Assembly: GCA_963783085.1 (NCBI GenBank)
Contig: CAWAMJ010000002.1
Location: 310,001-374,000 of the forward strand
Source of the DNA: CAVYUC01 sp963783085
Lineage (GTDB): Bacteria > Bacteroidota > Bacteroidia > Bacteroidales > Prolixibacteraceae
DNA: 64,000 nt
Direction: 5' to 3'
Each line of letters begins with the position of its first letter. Position 1 is the stretch's first letter. This document shows positions 8,842 through 17,609 of this stretch, in pieces. The notes under the pieces are model-generated. The model was given only the letters and a program-made list of their open reading frames with translations. It had not been told where the DNA came from and did no database searches. Made by a program: the position numbers and the translations under genes.

Positions 8842-10185
8842 ATGAAATACAACAGGCGTTCGTTTATAAAAACCACGGCTAAAAGTGCTGCTGCAATTTC
8901 CGTGGCCCCTCATCTTGGACTGAATAAGGAACAACCGCGGAACGTTGAAATTCTGAACCCGCGAAACCGTGTACCGGTAAGCATGATAATCGACGACTCG
9001 ACAGCGCTGGTGAATCTGGCTTACTACGGAATACCACAGTTTGCAGAAGTTTTTCCGGAAAATTACAAGCAGGACTGGCGAAAACTGCCACGCGAAATTC
9101 CCGATAGTTTTGTGCGCGAATTTGGAGAATGGACGGCTGAACACGGTATAAAAGGAAAATACAGCATGGTCCCGTACCCTGCCTGCACCGGTTGGCTGAA
9201 CCATTTTATTCCGGGCTGGACGGAAAAAGAACTTAAAGAAAGCATCAACCTGGTACGGGATGTCATCGTGCCCAACTGGGATATCCATCCTGAAATGGTA
9301 AGCCATACGCGGGTTATCAATTTGAAAACCGGGAAACCATATCCCGACGCCACGCCGGAGTACATGGAAAACTGGGAATGGAGCCAGAACAAAAGCGCCG
9401 ATGAATTGGCCGCATATCAGTCGTTTGCATTGCAAATTTTAAAAGATGCCGGTTTGTATTGCGAGGGAATTACCACTCCCGGTGGTTATGGCAGTAAAAA
9501 TATGGATAACTTTTCACTGGCTTCGCTGCAATCACTCCGGAATGTTTTTAACGCTGAAATTCCGCACTACTTCCGGGATCTTTATACCGAAAAAGATAAA
9601 AGCGTGGCGCCGAAAGTGTTGCTGGCGTCTGGTCTGGATTCGAACGATCCGAAATGTGTGGTTTCGGTTATCGGCTGCACCGGCGACTGGTTTGGCGGCT
9701 GGGACGGACTGGTTCCGGGTAGCGTGGATAAATTCATTACCGAAGATTTGCAGTCGGGCCGGATGGTGGAAGTGATCGAAAGCGGCGAACCGGCAATTAT
9801 GGTATGTCACTGGCCGGGAATTTATTTTAACGGCGATAAAGTGGGTTTTAACATTTTAAAGCAGGTGGTTGGCAGGCTGAACCAAAAATACGATCATCTG
9901 CTTTGGATGAAGTTAAGCGAGATTTCCCGGTATTGGGCGGCTAAAGAATTAACTGCATTCGAAATGAACGGTGGCTTGCTTCAATTCAAGGCGCCTTTTG
10001 CAACGCCTGATTTCACACTGAAAATAAACGGAAATTACCGGAACATTTCGGCCGGAAACGGTGCACCATTGAAACGGATTGAACGGATGAAAGACTTAAA
10101 AGCAGGAACATTTTTAAGCAACGAAAGGCAGACGGTTATTTGTTTTGATTTGCAAAAAGGAGAAACGGAATTGCAGCTTTCGTAA
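8842..10185 (+). CDS. Tat-exported protein, possible deacetylase-like fold
   Basis: A 447-residue protein with a twin-arginine signal, NRRSFIKTT, followed by a short hydrophobic stretch ending near residue 25. The mature part begins with PVSMIIDDSTALVNL, where the paired Asp resembles the first metal-binding motif of NodB-like polysaccharide deacetylases. GITTPGGYG near residue 210 and MVCHWPG near residue 320 could supply further active-site residues. It is therefore probably a folded, metal-containing periplasmic enzyme acting on a carbohydrate, but this assignment is weak. It stands alone between a divergent flavoprotein gene and a convergent rimO, so neighbours do not help. No product name can be given with confidence. 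Confidence 0.6.
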   Translation: MKYNRRSFIKTTAKSAAAISVAPHLGLNKEQPRNVEILNPRNRVPVSMIIDDSTALVNLAYYGIPQFAEVFPENYKQDWRKLPREIPDSFVREFGEWTAEHGIKGKYSMVPYPACTGWLNHFIPGWTEKELKESINLVRDVIVPNWDIHPEMVSHTRVINLKTGKPYPDATPEYMENWEWSQNKSADELAAYQSFALQILKDAGLYCEGITTPGGYGSKNMDNFSLASLQSLRNVFNAEIPHYFRDLYTEKDKSVAPKVLLASGLDSNDPKCVVSVIGCTGDWFGGWDGLVPGSVDKFITEDLQSGRMVEVIESGEPAIMVCHWPGIYFNGDKVGFNILKQVVGRLNQKYDHLLWMKLSEISRYWAAKELTAFEMNGGLLQFKAPFATPDFTLKINGNYRNISAGNGAPLKRIERMKDLKAGTFLSNERQTVICFDLQKGETELQLS

Positions 10186-10258
10186 GCTTCGCACGGCACG
10201 CGATCCCAGCTATCCGTCAAGCGGAGCGGAACCGGCTTGGACGGGTACGCTTGGTCTT

Positions 10259-11560
10259 TCAAGCAGGTAATATTGTTCCAAACAGATCATAGTCTTCTGA
10301 ACCCGTAATTTCCACCTGAATAAACTGACCTTTTTTCAGCTCCTTTTCCGAAGTGACGAATACCTCTCCGTCCACTTCCGGAGAGTCGAATTCCGTACGG
10401 CCAACATAAAATTCACCTTCTTTGCGATCAATAATAACCTTGAACTCCTGTCCGATTTTTTGCCGGTTCAATTCAGCTGAAACCTGCTGCTGGATTTCCA
10501 TGACTTCATCAGCCCGCGCCTGTTTTACTTCTTCCGGAACATCGTCCACAAATCGTTTTGCAGCATAGGTTCCCTCTTCATGCGAATACGGGAAAACGCC
10601 CAGTTTTTCAAATTTTGTATCGCGCACAAATTGTTTCAACTCTTCGAAATCGGCTTCGGTTTCCCCGGGAAAACCTACCAGCATGGTCGTGCGGAGAATG
10701 ACGCCCGGAACTTCCGCTTTTATGCGTTTAATCAACGCCTCAGTTTCCTCTCGGGTAACGTGGCGCATCATGTTTTTCAGCACCGGATTGGCGATGTGCT
10801 GCAGCGGCATGTCGAGGTATTTGCACACTTTCGGATTTTCGCGCATCACCGGGAGGATTTCGTAAGGAAACTTTGTTGGGTACAAATAATGCAGGCGAAT
10901 CCATTCAATTCCATCAATTTGCGATATTTGTCCGATTAGCTGCGGCAACTGATTTTTCCCATAAATATCTGTTCCATAAGAGGAAAGTTCCTGCGAGATG
11001 AGCAGAATTTCCTTCACACCTTTTTTGGCCAGGTATCGCGCTTCTTTCACCAAACTTTCTATCGTCCGCGATTTATGGCGGCCGGTCATCTGCGGAATGG
11101 CGCAAAAAGCGCACGACCGGTCACAGCCTTCAGCAATTTTAAGGTAGGCAAAATGCGACGGCGTGGTAATTTTTCGTTCGTAAATGTATTCCGGGTGGTA
11201 AGAAACCTTTAATTCATCCACCATCGCTTTCAGGTCGAATTTGCCAAAATAGCGATCCACTTCCGGAATTTCCGTTTCGAGTTCTTTTTGATAGCGCTCA
11301 GACAGGCAGCCCATCACAAACAGCTTTCCAATATCGCCGCGTTTCTTGGCTTCGGCATAATCCAGGATCATGTCAATCGATTCCTGCTTGGCGTCGTGGA
11401 TAAATCCGCAGGTATTTACAAACACCGCATCGAAACCGGTTTCACCCGAATCGTGCATCACTTCAAACTTCCCTTTTTCCAGTTGGCTTAGTAAAACCTC
11501 CGAATCGACCAGGTTTTTCGAACAACCCATAGTTACCACATTCACTCTCTTCTTTTCCAT
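10259..11560 (-). CDS. rimO: Ribosomal protein S12 methylthiotransferase
   Basis: A radical-SAM methylthiotransferase of 433 residues that adds a methylthio group to an aspartate of ribosomal protein S12. The N-terminal domain starts with VTMGCSKNLVDSE and has two further cysteines in NTCGF and GCLSERY for the auxiliary 4Fe-4S cluster. The radical-SAM motif CDRSCAFC follows at about residue 146. The C-terminal 65 residues form a TRAM domain. The N-terminal signature with SKNLVDSE separates RimO from MiaB. Length is usual for the family. The gene runs toward the Tat-exported protein gene, from which it is separated by 73 bp. Confidence 0.95.
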   Translation of the reverse strand: MEKKRVNVVTMGCSKNLVDSEVLLSQLEKGKFEVMHDSGETGFDAVFVNTCGFIHDAKQESIDMILDYAEAKKRGDIGKLFVMGCLSERYQKELETEIPEVDRYFGKFDLKAMVDELKVSYHPEYIYERKITTPSHFAYLKIAEGCDRSCAFCAIPQMTGRHKSRTIESLVKEARYLAKKGVKEILLISQELSSYGTDIYGKNQLPQLIGQISQIDGIEWIRLHYLYPTKFPYEILPVMRENPKVCKYLDMPLQHIANPVLKNMMRHVTREETEALIKRIKAEVPGVILRTTMLVGFPGETEADFEELKQFVRDTKFEKLGVFPYSHEEGTYAAKRFVDDVPEEVKQARADEVMEIQQQVSAELNRQKIGQEFKVIIDRKEGEFYVGRTEFDSPEVDGEVFVTSEKELKKGQFIQVEITGSEDYDLFGTILPA

Positions 11561-11722
11561 CCATTTTTATTTTGGCCGTGCAAAGAAAATACTTTTTTGT
11601 CTGAAATTAAAACCGGGACACAGACTTTCCGAAGTCCGGAGTTAAAAATATCCCCAAAACCCGACGGCGCGATTAGCAAAATTTTGAATACGGGTAGAAT
11701 TGAAAGTAACCTCTTTATGTTC

Positions 11723-11757
11723 GTTCCCTGCCCGACAGATCAGGCGGGCATAGGAAC
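11723..11757. repeat. GC-rich palindromic hairpin
   Basis: Arms GTTCC and TGCCCG pair with CGGGCA and GGAAC around a short loop. A variant of the same core, CCTGCCCGAC followed by CAGGCGGG, recurs at 11885-11904 inside the neighbouring MITE-like element. Confidence 0.5.
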
Positions 11758-11811
11758 ATCGATGGATTCGGTAAGTTTTATAATCAAATTTTTCTTCGAT
11801 TTATTATCTAA

Positions 11812-11983
11812 TTCTACTTTGACACATTTATCCAAAATCGAAAAATCCATGCGTTTTACCCTAAACCCCAAGGAGAACCGCATACCTGCCCGACTGCAGG
11901 CGGGGATTTTTCTGATTTCTCCCCTTGGTACTGGGGTAAAAAATCAGAAAAATCGCTTTCTCATTTAATCTGTCAAAGTAGAA
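11812..11983. mobile_element. MITE-like palindromic element with 13-bp terminal repeats
   Basis: The element begins with TTCTACTTTGACA and ends with its exact reverse complement TGTCAAAGTAGAA. The tetranucleotide CTAA lies immediately outside both ends (11808-11811 and 11984-11987) and may be a target-site duplication. The interior is also largely palindromic: TTTTACCC and CCCCAAGG on the left pair with CCTTGG and GGGGTAAAA on the right, with a GC-rich hairpin near the centre. It encodes no protein. A size of 172 bp, perfect terminal repeats and a short flanking repeat fit a non-autonomous insertion element; no matching transposase is visible in the window. Confidence 0.55.
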
Positions 11984-12174
11984 CTAATCTGATCAGAAAT
12001 TTGAAATATTTATTGATACTGTTTTTTGATAATGCAAATCCCATAATTCATCATTTTCATGTAAAAATACAATGTTTTATAGTTGACGATTTTACGGGAA
12101 TGATTTACGAATTTTTCAGGAGTATCCGGACAATTCAAAGTTTGTAGATTCGCGACAAAGGTCCATCACTCTTG

Positions 12175-12394
12175 TTACTTTGTGTTCAACGGGTTTTGCG
12201 ACAGCCTGAAAAATTTGTTTTGCAGTTCCGGAACAATGGTATCCGCTTTAAATGGGAATGATACAGGTTTTCGAACTATTTTCCACTGCTTTTACAAAAT
12301 CGGGAGCGGTTAATTCTTCCATTCGAAAGGGTAAATCCTGTGCAAAAATTGTTACAGATAAAAACATGAAAAGAAAAAAGGCGATTGATTTCAT
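12175..12394 (-). pseudogene. Creatininase-family gene remnant, middle deleted
   Basis: Starting at 12394 on the minus strand the first 48 codons encode a signal peptide (MKSIAFFLFMFLSVTIFAQ) and then LPFRMEELTAPDFVKAVENS ending in TCIIPI, which strongly resembles the start of the mature part of exported creatininase-family amidohydrolases. A stop follows at 12248-12250. In another frame the next 23 codons read ADTIVPELQNKFF and end PLNTK, which resembles the C-terminal tail of the same family. The central part, normally about 200 residues with the metal-binding His, Glu and Asp, is missing. I interpret this as a single gene collapsed by an internal deletion. An interlocked palindromic repeat lies just upstream of the start. 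Confidence 0.6.
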
Positions 12395-12399
12395 TGATT

Positions 12400-12540
12400 G
12401 AGACCACTCCGAAAAGTCAAAAACCCCTAAATCCCCTCAAGGGGACTTTGATGAGTTCATTGATTTTCAGCAAGTTCCCTTTAGAGGTCAGGGGTAAAGA
12501 AGTTGAAAATCAATGAACTCAGACTTTTCAGAGCAGACTC
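12400..12540. repeat. Interlocked palindromic intergenic repeat, copy 1
   Basis: Two inverted repeats are interleaved in the order A-B-A'-B'. Arm A contains CCCCTAAATCCCCTC and pairs imperfectly with GAGGTCAGGGG; arm B is GAGTTCATTGATTTTCA and pairs perfectly with TGAAAATCAATGAACTC. An outer pair CTCCGAAAAGTC / GACTTTTCAGAG closes the element. The core at 12424-12514 is nearly identical to 60849-60940. The 9-mer TCATTGATT occurs on both outer sides (12391-12399 and 12539-12547); it may be a target duplication but also resembles arm B, so this is uncertain. Confidence 0.6.
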
Positions 12541-12636
12541 ATTGATTTAAGTTTTAATTGAAATTAAACAAGCTTTAAAAATAGGCGGCAATCTTGAATT
12601 TACCAATGATTTTCTTTTTTTAAAAAACGGAAACAC

Positions 12637-13932
12637 ATGCAGGTAATTATCGCACATAGTCATCTGAATCCGGGCGGTGTAACGCGAATTATTGAATCGC
12701 AGGTAAAATGCCTGGCGGATTATGATGTTACCGTTGTTGCCGGGAATTGCGGTGAGAATTACCCTGCTTTTTCAGGAAAAACAAAATGTATCTCATTCGG
12801 GCCGCTCAATTACCTGGAGCACAAAAAGTACAGCGAAAGCTCACTTCGCAAAAAGTTACAGGAAACTAAAGGTTTTCTTGAAACTATTCTGAAAAAAGAT
12901 GCGATTCTGCACGTTCACAACCTGAACCTGGGGAAAAATCCGGTAACAACCTATGCAGTATTTTTATTAACCAAAGAGGGATATACTGTTTTCAATCATG
13001 CGCATGATTTTGCGGAAGATCGCCCGGCCAATTACCAATTCCTGAAAGAAATTATCGAAGGAAATTTTAACGAAAAACTATCTGAAGTTTTATATCCCGA
13101 CTTGCCGAATTATCATTTCGGTGTACTCAATTCGTTCGATTTCGACCGGCTCGTCAGTTACGGCGTTGCAAAAGAACGAATTGAATGGTTGCCTAATCCG
13201 GTCGAATTTCGTGTTTCGAAAAACGTACCAAACAAAAAAGTGGCGAAAAAAGGAATTTGCAGTGACCTTCTTCTGGATGAAAAAAAGCTGCTTGTTACAT
13301 ACCCGGTACGGGTGATACACCGAAAAAACATCGGCGAATTCCTTTTATTGTCCGTTCTTTTTCAGGAAACCGCCAACTTTTGCGTTACACAGCCGCCGCT
13401 CAATCCGGAGGAAATAAAGTTGTACCAAAAATGGCTGGATTTCTGCGGGAAAAAGAAAATTCCGGTTGTTTTTGAAGCCGGCAAAAAAGTTGATTTTGAA
13501 ACACTGTTAACAGCCAGCGATTTTTGCATTTCGACCAGTTACAAAGAGGGATTCGGAATGGTTTACGTTGAGCCCTGGCTTGCAGATACCCCGGTGGTTG
13601 GACGCAACATCCGTTACATAACACGCGATTTTGTGCACGACGGATTAATTCTCCCGGCGTTGTACGATGAGCTGAAAATTCCGGGAACCAGCGGTGATTT
13701 TCCATTGCTGACCATGGAACAGCAGATGCAACTGATTGAAGGTGTTTCGGAGGGAAAAATAAAACAACAATCCATTTTCGAACTAAACCCCCGCCTGAAA
13801 ACTTTGTTTGAAAAAGTTGGCCCCGATATAATGAAAAACAATAAAAACATAATCGAAAGAAATTATTCATTGCATGGTTACAGAGATAAACTTCAAAAAC
13901 GATATCGAAAAATGGTTGAAAAACCAGGTTGA
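12637..13932 (+). CDS. GT4-like glycosyltransferase
   Basis: A 431-residue cytoplasmic protein with a GT-B shape. The N-terminus VIIAHSHLNPGGVTRII is the acceptor-domain start with a glycine loop typical of family 4 enzymes. The C-terminal half has the donor-site signature EGFGMVYVEPWLADTPVVG near residue 310, where the first Glu and the later Glu match the EX7E motif. It should transfer a sugar from a nucleotide donor to a small acceptor or saccharide. It is the first gene of a tight five-gene cluster and overlaps the next gene by 59 bp. Since the cluster holds a GT81 enzyme and a GH13_18 phosphorylase, a role in extending glucosylglycerate, as known for mannosylglucosylglycerate synthesis in Petrotoga, is possible but unproven. 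Confidence 0.75.
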   Translation: MQVIIAHSHLNPGGVTRIIESQVKCLADYDVTVVAGNCGENYPAFSGKTKCISFGPLNYLEHKKYSESSLRKKLQETKGFLETILKKDAILHVHNLNLGKNPVTTYAVFLLTKEGYTVFNHAHDFAEDRPANYQFLKEIIEGNFNEKLSEVLYPDLPNYHFGVLNSFDFDRLVSYGVAKERIEWLPNPVEFRVSKNVPNKKVAKKGICSDLLLDEKKLLVTYPVRVIHRKNIGEFLLLSVLFQETANFCVTQPPLNPEEIKLYQKWLDFCGKKKIPVVFEAGKKVDFETLLTASDFCISTSYKEGFGMVYVEPWLADTPVVGRNIRYITRDFVHDGLILPALYDELKIPGTSGDFPLLTMEQQMQLIEGVSEGKIKQQSIFELNPRLKTLFEKVGPDIMKNNKNIIERNYSLHGYRDKLQKRYRKMVEKPG

Positions 13933-14797
13933 ATTAAAACCGGAAAGTACCGGGATAAAGCCCAGGTTGGCAACCGGTTCTTCGTCGCCGGTGAAAGCGG
14001 TAATTTTTGATATTTACGGAACGTTGCTGGTTTCATCGTCGGGCGATATTGAAAGCACTTATTTTTCAGAAGAAAATATCCTGAAAGCATTGGAAGCCGG
14101 CGGATTTGATCCAGAAAAAATACATACGGATGCTTTTCAGTTTATCTTTCAGCAGTTGCCCAAAAAAATCCGCGACCACCATACCGAATTGAAAACACAA
14201 GGGCATGTTTTTCCCGACATCGACATCATCAGAATTTGGCAGGAAATTATTGAAGAAGCTGAAAAAAAACAGTTGCTGGAGGTTTCCGGAGATGAATCGT
14301 ATACCGACCTGGTAATTGTTTTTGAAATATTAAGCAACCAGGTTTACACCATGCCCGGTATGGTGGAAATTTTGAAGTGGCTGAACCGCCAAAACATCCC
14401 CCTTGGAGTGGTTTCCAACGCCCAGTTTTATACGCCGGTAATCATGAACTATTTCATGTCGGGCAGTTTAATCAAAAAAATGGAAATTGAGGGTTTCGAT
14501 CCGGATTTAACCGTTTTTTCATTTACTGAATTACGCGCCAAACCCGATGTTTTCCTTTTTCAGAAAATAGTTCCGAAGCTGAAGGAAAAGTACAATATTC
14601 TTCCATCGGAAGCGCTTTTTGTGGGAAACGACATGGTAAAAGACATTTACACAGCGCATAAAGCCGGATTGAAAACTGCACTTTTTGCGGGCGATAAACG
14701 TTCGTTGCGGCTCAGGGAAAACGACGGGCGGATTAAAAATATCGAACCCGATTACGTGATAACCGAACTGGAACAACTGAAACAAATTGTAACATAA
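13874..14797 (+). CDS. HAD-superfamily hydrolase
   Basis: A 307-residue protein whose first ATG lies 59 bp inside the preceding gene in another frame; it is the only ATG before the catalytic motif. HAD motifs are in order: I, VIFDIYGTLL (nucleophile Asp46); II, GVVSNAQ; III, RAKPDVF; IV, FVGNDMVKDI. A helical cap of about 100 residues separates motifs I and II. The residue two after the nucleophile is Tyr, as in 2-haloacid dehalogenases, instead of the Asp usual in phosphatases. In this cluster one would expect a glucosyl-3-phosphoglycerate phosphatase, so that residue is a point against or a variant. The role as the cluster's phosphatase is inference. Confidence 0.72.
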   Translation: MVTEINFKNDIEKWLKNQVELKPESTGIKPRLATGSSSPVKAVIFDIYGTLLVSSSGDIESTYFSEENILKALEAGGFDPEKIHTDAFQFIFQQLPKKIRDHHTELKTQGHVFPDIDIIRIWQEIIEEAEKKQLLEVSGDESYTDLVIVFEILSNQVYTMPGMVEILKWLNRQNIPLGVVSNAQFYTPVIMNYFMSGSLIKKMEIEGFDPDLTVFSFTELRAKPDVFLFQKIVPKLKEKYNILPSEALFVGNDMVKDIYTAHKAGLKTALFAGDKRSLRLRENDGRIKNIEPDYVITELEQLKQIVT

Positions 14798-14809
14798 AAC
14801 ACACATTTC

Positions 14810-16261
14810 ATGAAATTAAACGAACTGCGGATAGGGATCATCCACTCGCTGATTGGCAAAAACGACGGCGTTTCCATCGTCATCGACCAAACAGTGAAAG
14901 CAATGGTAAAGTACCTCGACATCAACCTCGGAAATTTTTATTTTTTGGCGGCCCATTCATCGCCGAGATTTAACGCGGTTACCGATGAAATTTTCTGGCA
15001 TAAAAACGACGAGCACAAGTTTATCCTGCAAAATTTCAACAACGAAAATGCCGAAGGATTGGATGAATTAATTAATGAAAGTTCGGTTTATGCCAAAAGC
15101 GTAATCAAGAAATGGGTCGATGAAAACGATATTGATTTAATCATTGCGCACAATACTTCGCACCCGTACAATTTTATTACGGCTGTTGGGCTCGGGTATT
15201 ATTTTGAAGAATTGCGGGCCGAAAAAACAGTATGGCCGAAACTGATGGTGTGGTGGCACGATTCCTATTTCGAACGGACTATTTTTTCGAATCCGAATGA
15301 GGTGATAAAAAAATACCTGAAATACTTGCCGGGAACGTATGTCAATGGCATTGCATTTATAAACAACCAACAGGTGGAATTGGGGAGGAAAGTTTTTGAA
15401 AAGTACAATACCACCGTTGACACCGACCAGTTTTTTGCACACCGGACAACCGTTGTCCCGAATACCAGCGATATTCCGTGGGACTGGGAAAACAGGGAAA
15501 CAGATACACACAGGCGCCTGGCCCCGCCGCAGGATAATTACAACCGCACTTTTTTACGCGACATTGGCCTTGAACAGGAACTTGAAACGCGCGGTTTTAG
15601 CGTCGGCGATACAGTTTTCCTGCTCCAGCATACCCGGATTGTTCCCCGGAAAAAAATTGAGCTGGCCGTTGATTTGGCTTTTCTGCTCGAAAAAAAGTTC
15701 CGGCACGAAAATCAGAAAAAGTGCATTGCGCTAATCATCAGTGGCCATTCCGGAGACGAACAAAACAGTTACAAACAAAACCTCGTCGATTATTTTTCAA
15801 CCATCAGCGCAAGCTACCCCGATGCGAACGTCTTTTTCATTTTTGGTGAAAACACCATTCTTTCGCACCGTGATATTATTGTAGATAAAAAGTATTACAA
15901 ATTCGCGGAAATTCCTTCAATCGTTGCTGCGCTGGGTGGGGTTGGAACTTACTTCAGCGATGTGGAAGGATTTGGAAACAACCTGCTCGAAATGATTTCG
16001 ATGGGGCTGCCGGTGGTAATCAACAAGTATCCTGTTTTTAAAGAGGAGATTGAAAAGTTGGGTTTTGAACTCCCGGCCATCGACAATACGATGATTACCC
16101 AGGAACTGGTGGATTCAACTTATAAACTGTTGACGGACATTCCGTACCGGAACAAAATTATTTACCACAATTTGAAGGTGTTGAAGAAAAACCTGGATCA
16201 TAAAATCATTGCGAAAAAGCTTAAGCCCATTATGCTGAGCATGTTCATGCGCGACCTTTAG
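14810..16261 (+). CDS. GT4-like glycosyltransferase (second)
   Basis: A 483-residue GT-B protein, 12 bp after the HAD gene. The N-terminus reads IGIIHSLIGKNDGVSIVID, with the acceptor loop in GKNDGVS. The donor half includes HTRIVPRKKIELAVDLAF (a family 4 motif around an arginine and lysine that bind the phosphates) and DVEGFGNNLLEMISMGLPVV with the EX7E pattern. It differs clearly from the first glycosyltransferase, so the cluster probably adds two different sugars or linkages. Candidates are mannosyl- or glucosyl-transfer onto glucosyl-3-phosphoglycerate or glucosylglycerate; the sequence does not decide. A 119-bp gap follows before the GT81 gene and could hold an internal promoter. Confidence 0.75.
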   Translation: MKLNELRIGIIHSLIGKNDGVSIVIDQTVKAMVKYLDINLGNFYFLAAHSSPRFNAVTDEIFWHKNDEHKFILQNFNNENAEGLDELINESSVYAKSVIKKWVDENDIDLIIAHNTSHPYNFITAVGLGYYFEELRAEKTVWPKLMVWWHDSYFERTIFSNPNEVIKKYLKYLPGTYVNGIAFINNQQVELGRKVFEKYNTTVDTDQFFAHRTTVVPNTSDIPWDWENRETDTHRRLAPPQDNYNRTFLRDIGLEQELETRGFSVGDTVFLLQHTRIVPRKKIELAVDLAFLLEKKFRHENQKKCIALIISGHSGDEQNSYKQNLVDYFSTISASYPDANVFFIFGENTILSHRDIIVDKKYYKFAEIPSIVAALGGVGTYFSDVEGFGNNLLEMISMGLPVVINKYPVFKEEIEKLGFELPAIDNTMITQELVDSTYKLLTDIPYRNKIIYHNLKVLKKNLDHKIIAKKLKPIMLSMFMRDL

Positions 16262-16380
16262 CGGGTCAACATTCTACGATTAGAATTAAACAAACAACAG
16301 GTTTATCCGTAGCAAAAGGAATGTTGATTTAAAGTTTTGTTGCCTTTGGTTCATCCGTATAAATTTTAAAATGCAAAGTT

Positions 16381-17598
16381 ATGGGAGATTTTTATCAGGG
16401 TGGTTTTGTAGCCACGTTACATAATTTACGATCAAGAAAGTACGAAGAACTGGAACAAAAACTGGTTAAATTAGCCAAAAGCAGGCCAATCGGTTTAATT
16501 ATTCCCTCTTTATATTCGGAACTTTCGCGCCAGGCGCTGAAGGATATCATTGCCATTCTGAAAGATATCCCGTACATCGGCGAAATTGTTATCGGACTGG
16601 ACGGCGCCGACGATTTTCAGTTTAAAAACGCGCTGGAATATTTCGATGTTTTGCCACAGCACCACCGAGTAATTTGGAACGACGGTCCGCGGATGGAGAG
16701 GTTCAAACAAAAACTGGCATCAAAAAACATTAATACCTCGGTGGCTGGAAAAGGGAGAAATGTATGGTTTTGCTTTGGTTACATGATTTCGTCGGATAAG
16801 TCTGAAGCCATTGCCCTGCACGATGCCGACATTGTAACTTACAGCCGCGAAATGCTCGCCCGCCTCATTTATCCCGTAGCCGATCCCAATTTCAACTATA
16901 AATATTGCAAAGGTTACTATTTCCGTACCGACAATGAAAAAATGCACGGACGCGCTGTGCGGTTACTGGTTACGCCACTGCTGCGGACGCTGAAAAAACT
17001 GCTTGGGCACCATGCCTATCTGGAATACCTCGACAGTTTCCGCTACCCGCTGGCCGGTGAGTTTTCCATGCGCGCCGATGTTATCAAAACCATCCGGATT
17101 CCATACGACTGGGGATTGGAAATCGGTATTTTGGGAGAAGTTGAACGCAATAATTCACTCAACCGGGTTTGTCAGGTGGAAATCGCCAACCGGTATGATC
17201 ATAAACACCAGCCGCTGTCGGCGGAAGATGCCAATAAAGGTTTGTCGAAAATGAGCCGCGATATTTCAAGGGCAATTTTTGCAAAACTGGCTTCCGACGG
17301 TGTGACGCTCAGCACCGAGTTTTTCCGGACGTTAAAAGCAACCTACTGGCGGATTGCCCTCGATTTTGTGGAACTATATAAGGCAGATGCAGCGATGAAC
17401 GGATTGAAATATGATTTTCACCAGGAAGAGGAAATCGTTGATTTATTTGTGAAGAATGTGTATTTGTCGGGAATAAACTTTCTGAATAATCCGGACATGG
17501 TTCCGCTGATGCCAAGCTGGAAAAGGGTGCAAAGCGCTTTCCCCGACATTTACGAGGAGTTTTACCAGATTGTGGAGGAAGATAACAACATCATTTAA
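16381..17598 (+). CDS. Glucosyl-3-phosphoglycerate synthase-like (GT81)
   Basis: A 405-residue GT-A glycosyltransferase. The first 15 residues are followed by a nucleotide-binding strand GLIIPSLYSE. A GKGRNVWF loop (residues 123-130) and the metal-binding DAD at 148-150 in LHDADIV match GpgS enzymes of GT81, as does the later LAGEFSMRADV with the acceptor-site segment and DWGLEIG. GpgS joins glucose from UDP- or other NDP-glucose to 3-phosphoglycerate. The product, after dephosphorylation, is glucosylglycerate, a compatible solute or a precursor of larger glycosides. It lies 11 bp before a GH13_18 phosphorylase gene. Its family is well supported; donor and acceptor preference are inferred. 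Confidence 0.82.
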   Translation: MGDFYQGGFVATLHNLRSRKYEELEQKLVKLAKSRPIGLIIPSLYSELSRQALKDIIAILKDIPYIGEIVIGLDGADDFQFKNALEYFDVLPQHHRVIWNDGPRMERFKQKLASKNINTSVAGKGRNVWFCFGYMISSDKSEAIALHDADIVTYSREMLARLIYPVADPNFNYKYCKGYYFRTDNEKMHGRAVRLLVTPLLRTLKKLLGHHAYLEYLDSFRYPLAGEFSMRADVIKTIRIPYDWGLEIGILGEVERNNSLNRVCQVEIANRYDHKHQPLSAEDANKGLSKMSRDISRAIFAKLASDGVTLSTEFFRTLKATYWRIALDFVELYKADAAMNGLKYDFHQEEEIVDLFVKNVYLSGINFLNNPDMVPLMPSWKRVQSAFPDIYEEFYQIVEEDNNII

Positions 17599-17609
17599 AC
17601 AGTACATAA

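Larger units (their letters stand above)
11561..12636. other. Long gene-poor interval of repeats and gene debris
   Basis: This 1,076-bp gap between rimO and the glycosyltransferase cluster has no intact gene that I can support. It holds, in order, a GC-rich hairpin, a 172-bp MITE-like element, the remnant of a creatininase gene on the minus strand, and an interlocked palindromic repeat. Each is listed separately. A 123-codon plus-strand open frame crosses the hairpin and the MITE-like element and is not considered a gene. No exact Bacteroidota promoter was found directly before the gene at 12637. Confidence 0.6.

Noticed and set aside
11597..11968. A 123-codon plus-strand open frame in the gap after rimO.
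   Set aside because: It spans a palindromic hairpin and most of the MITE-like element, has no recognisable domain and no promoter; it is a product of repeat sequence.
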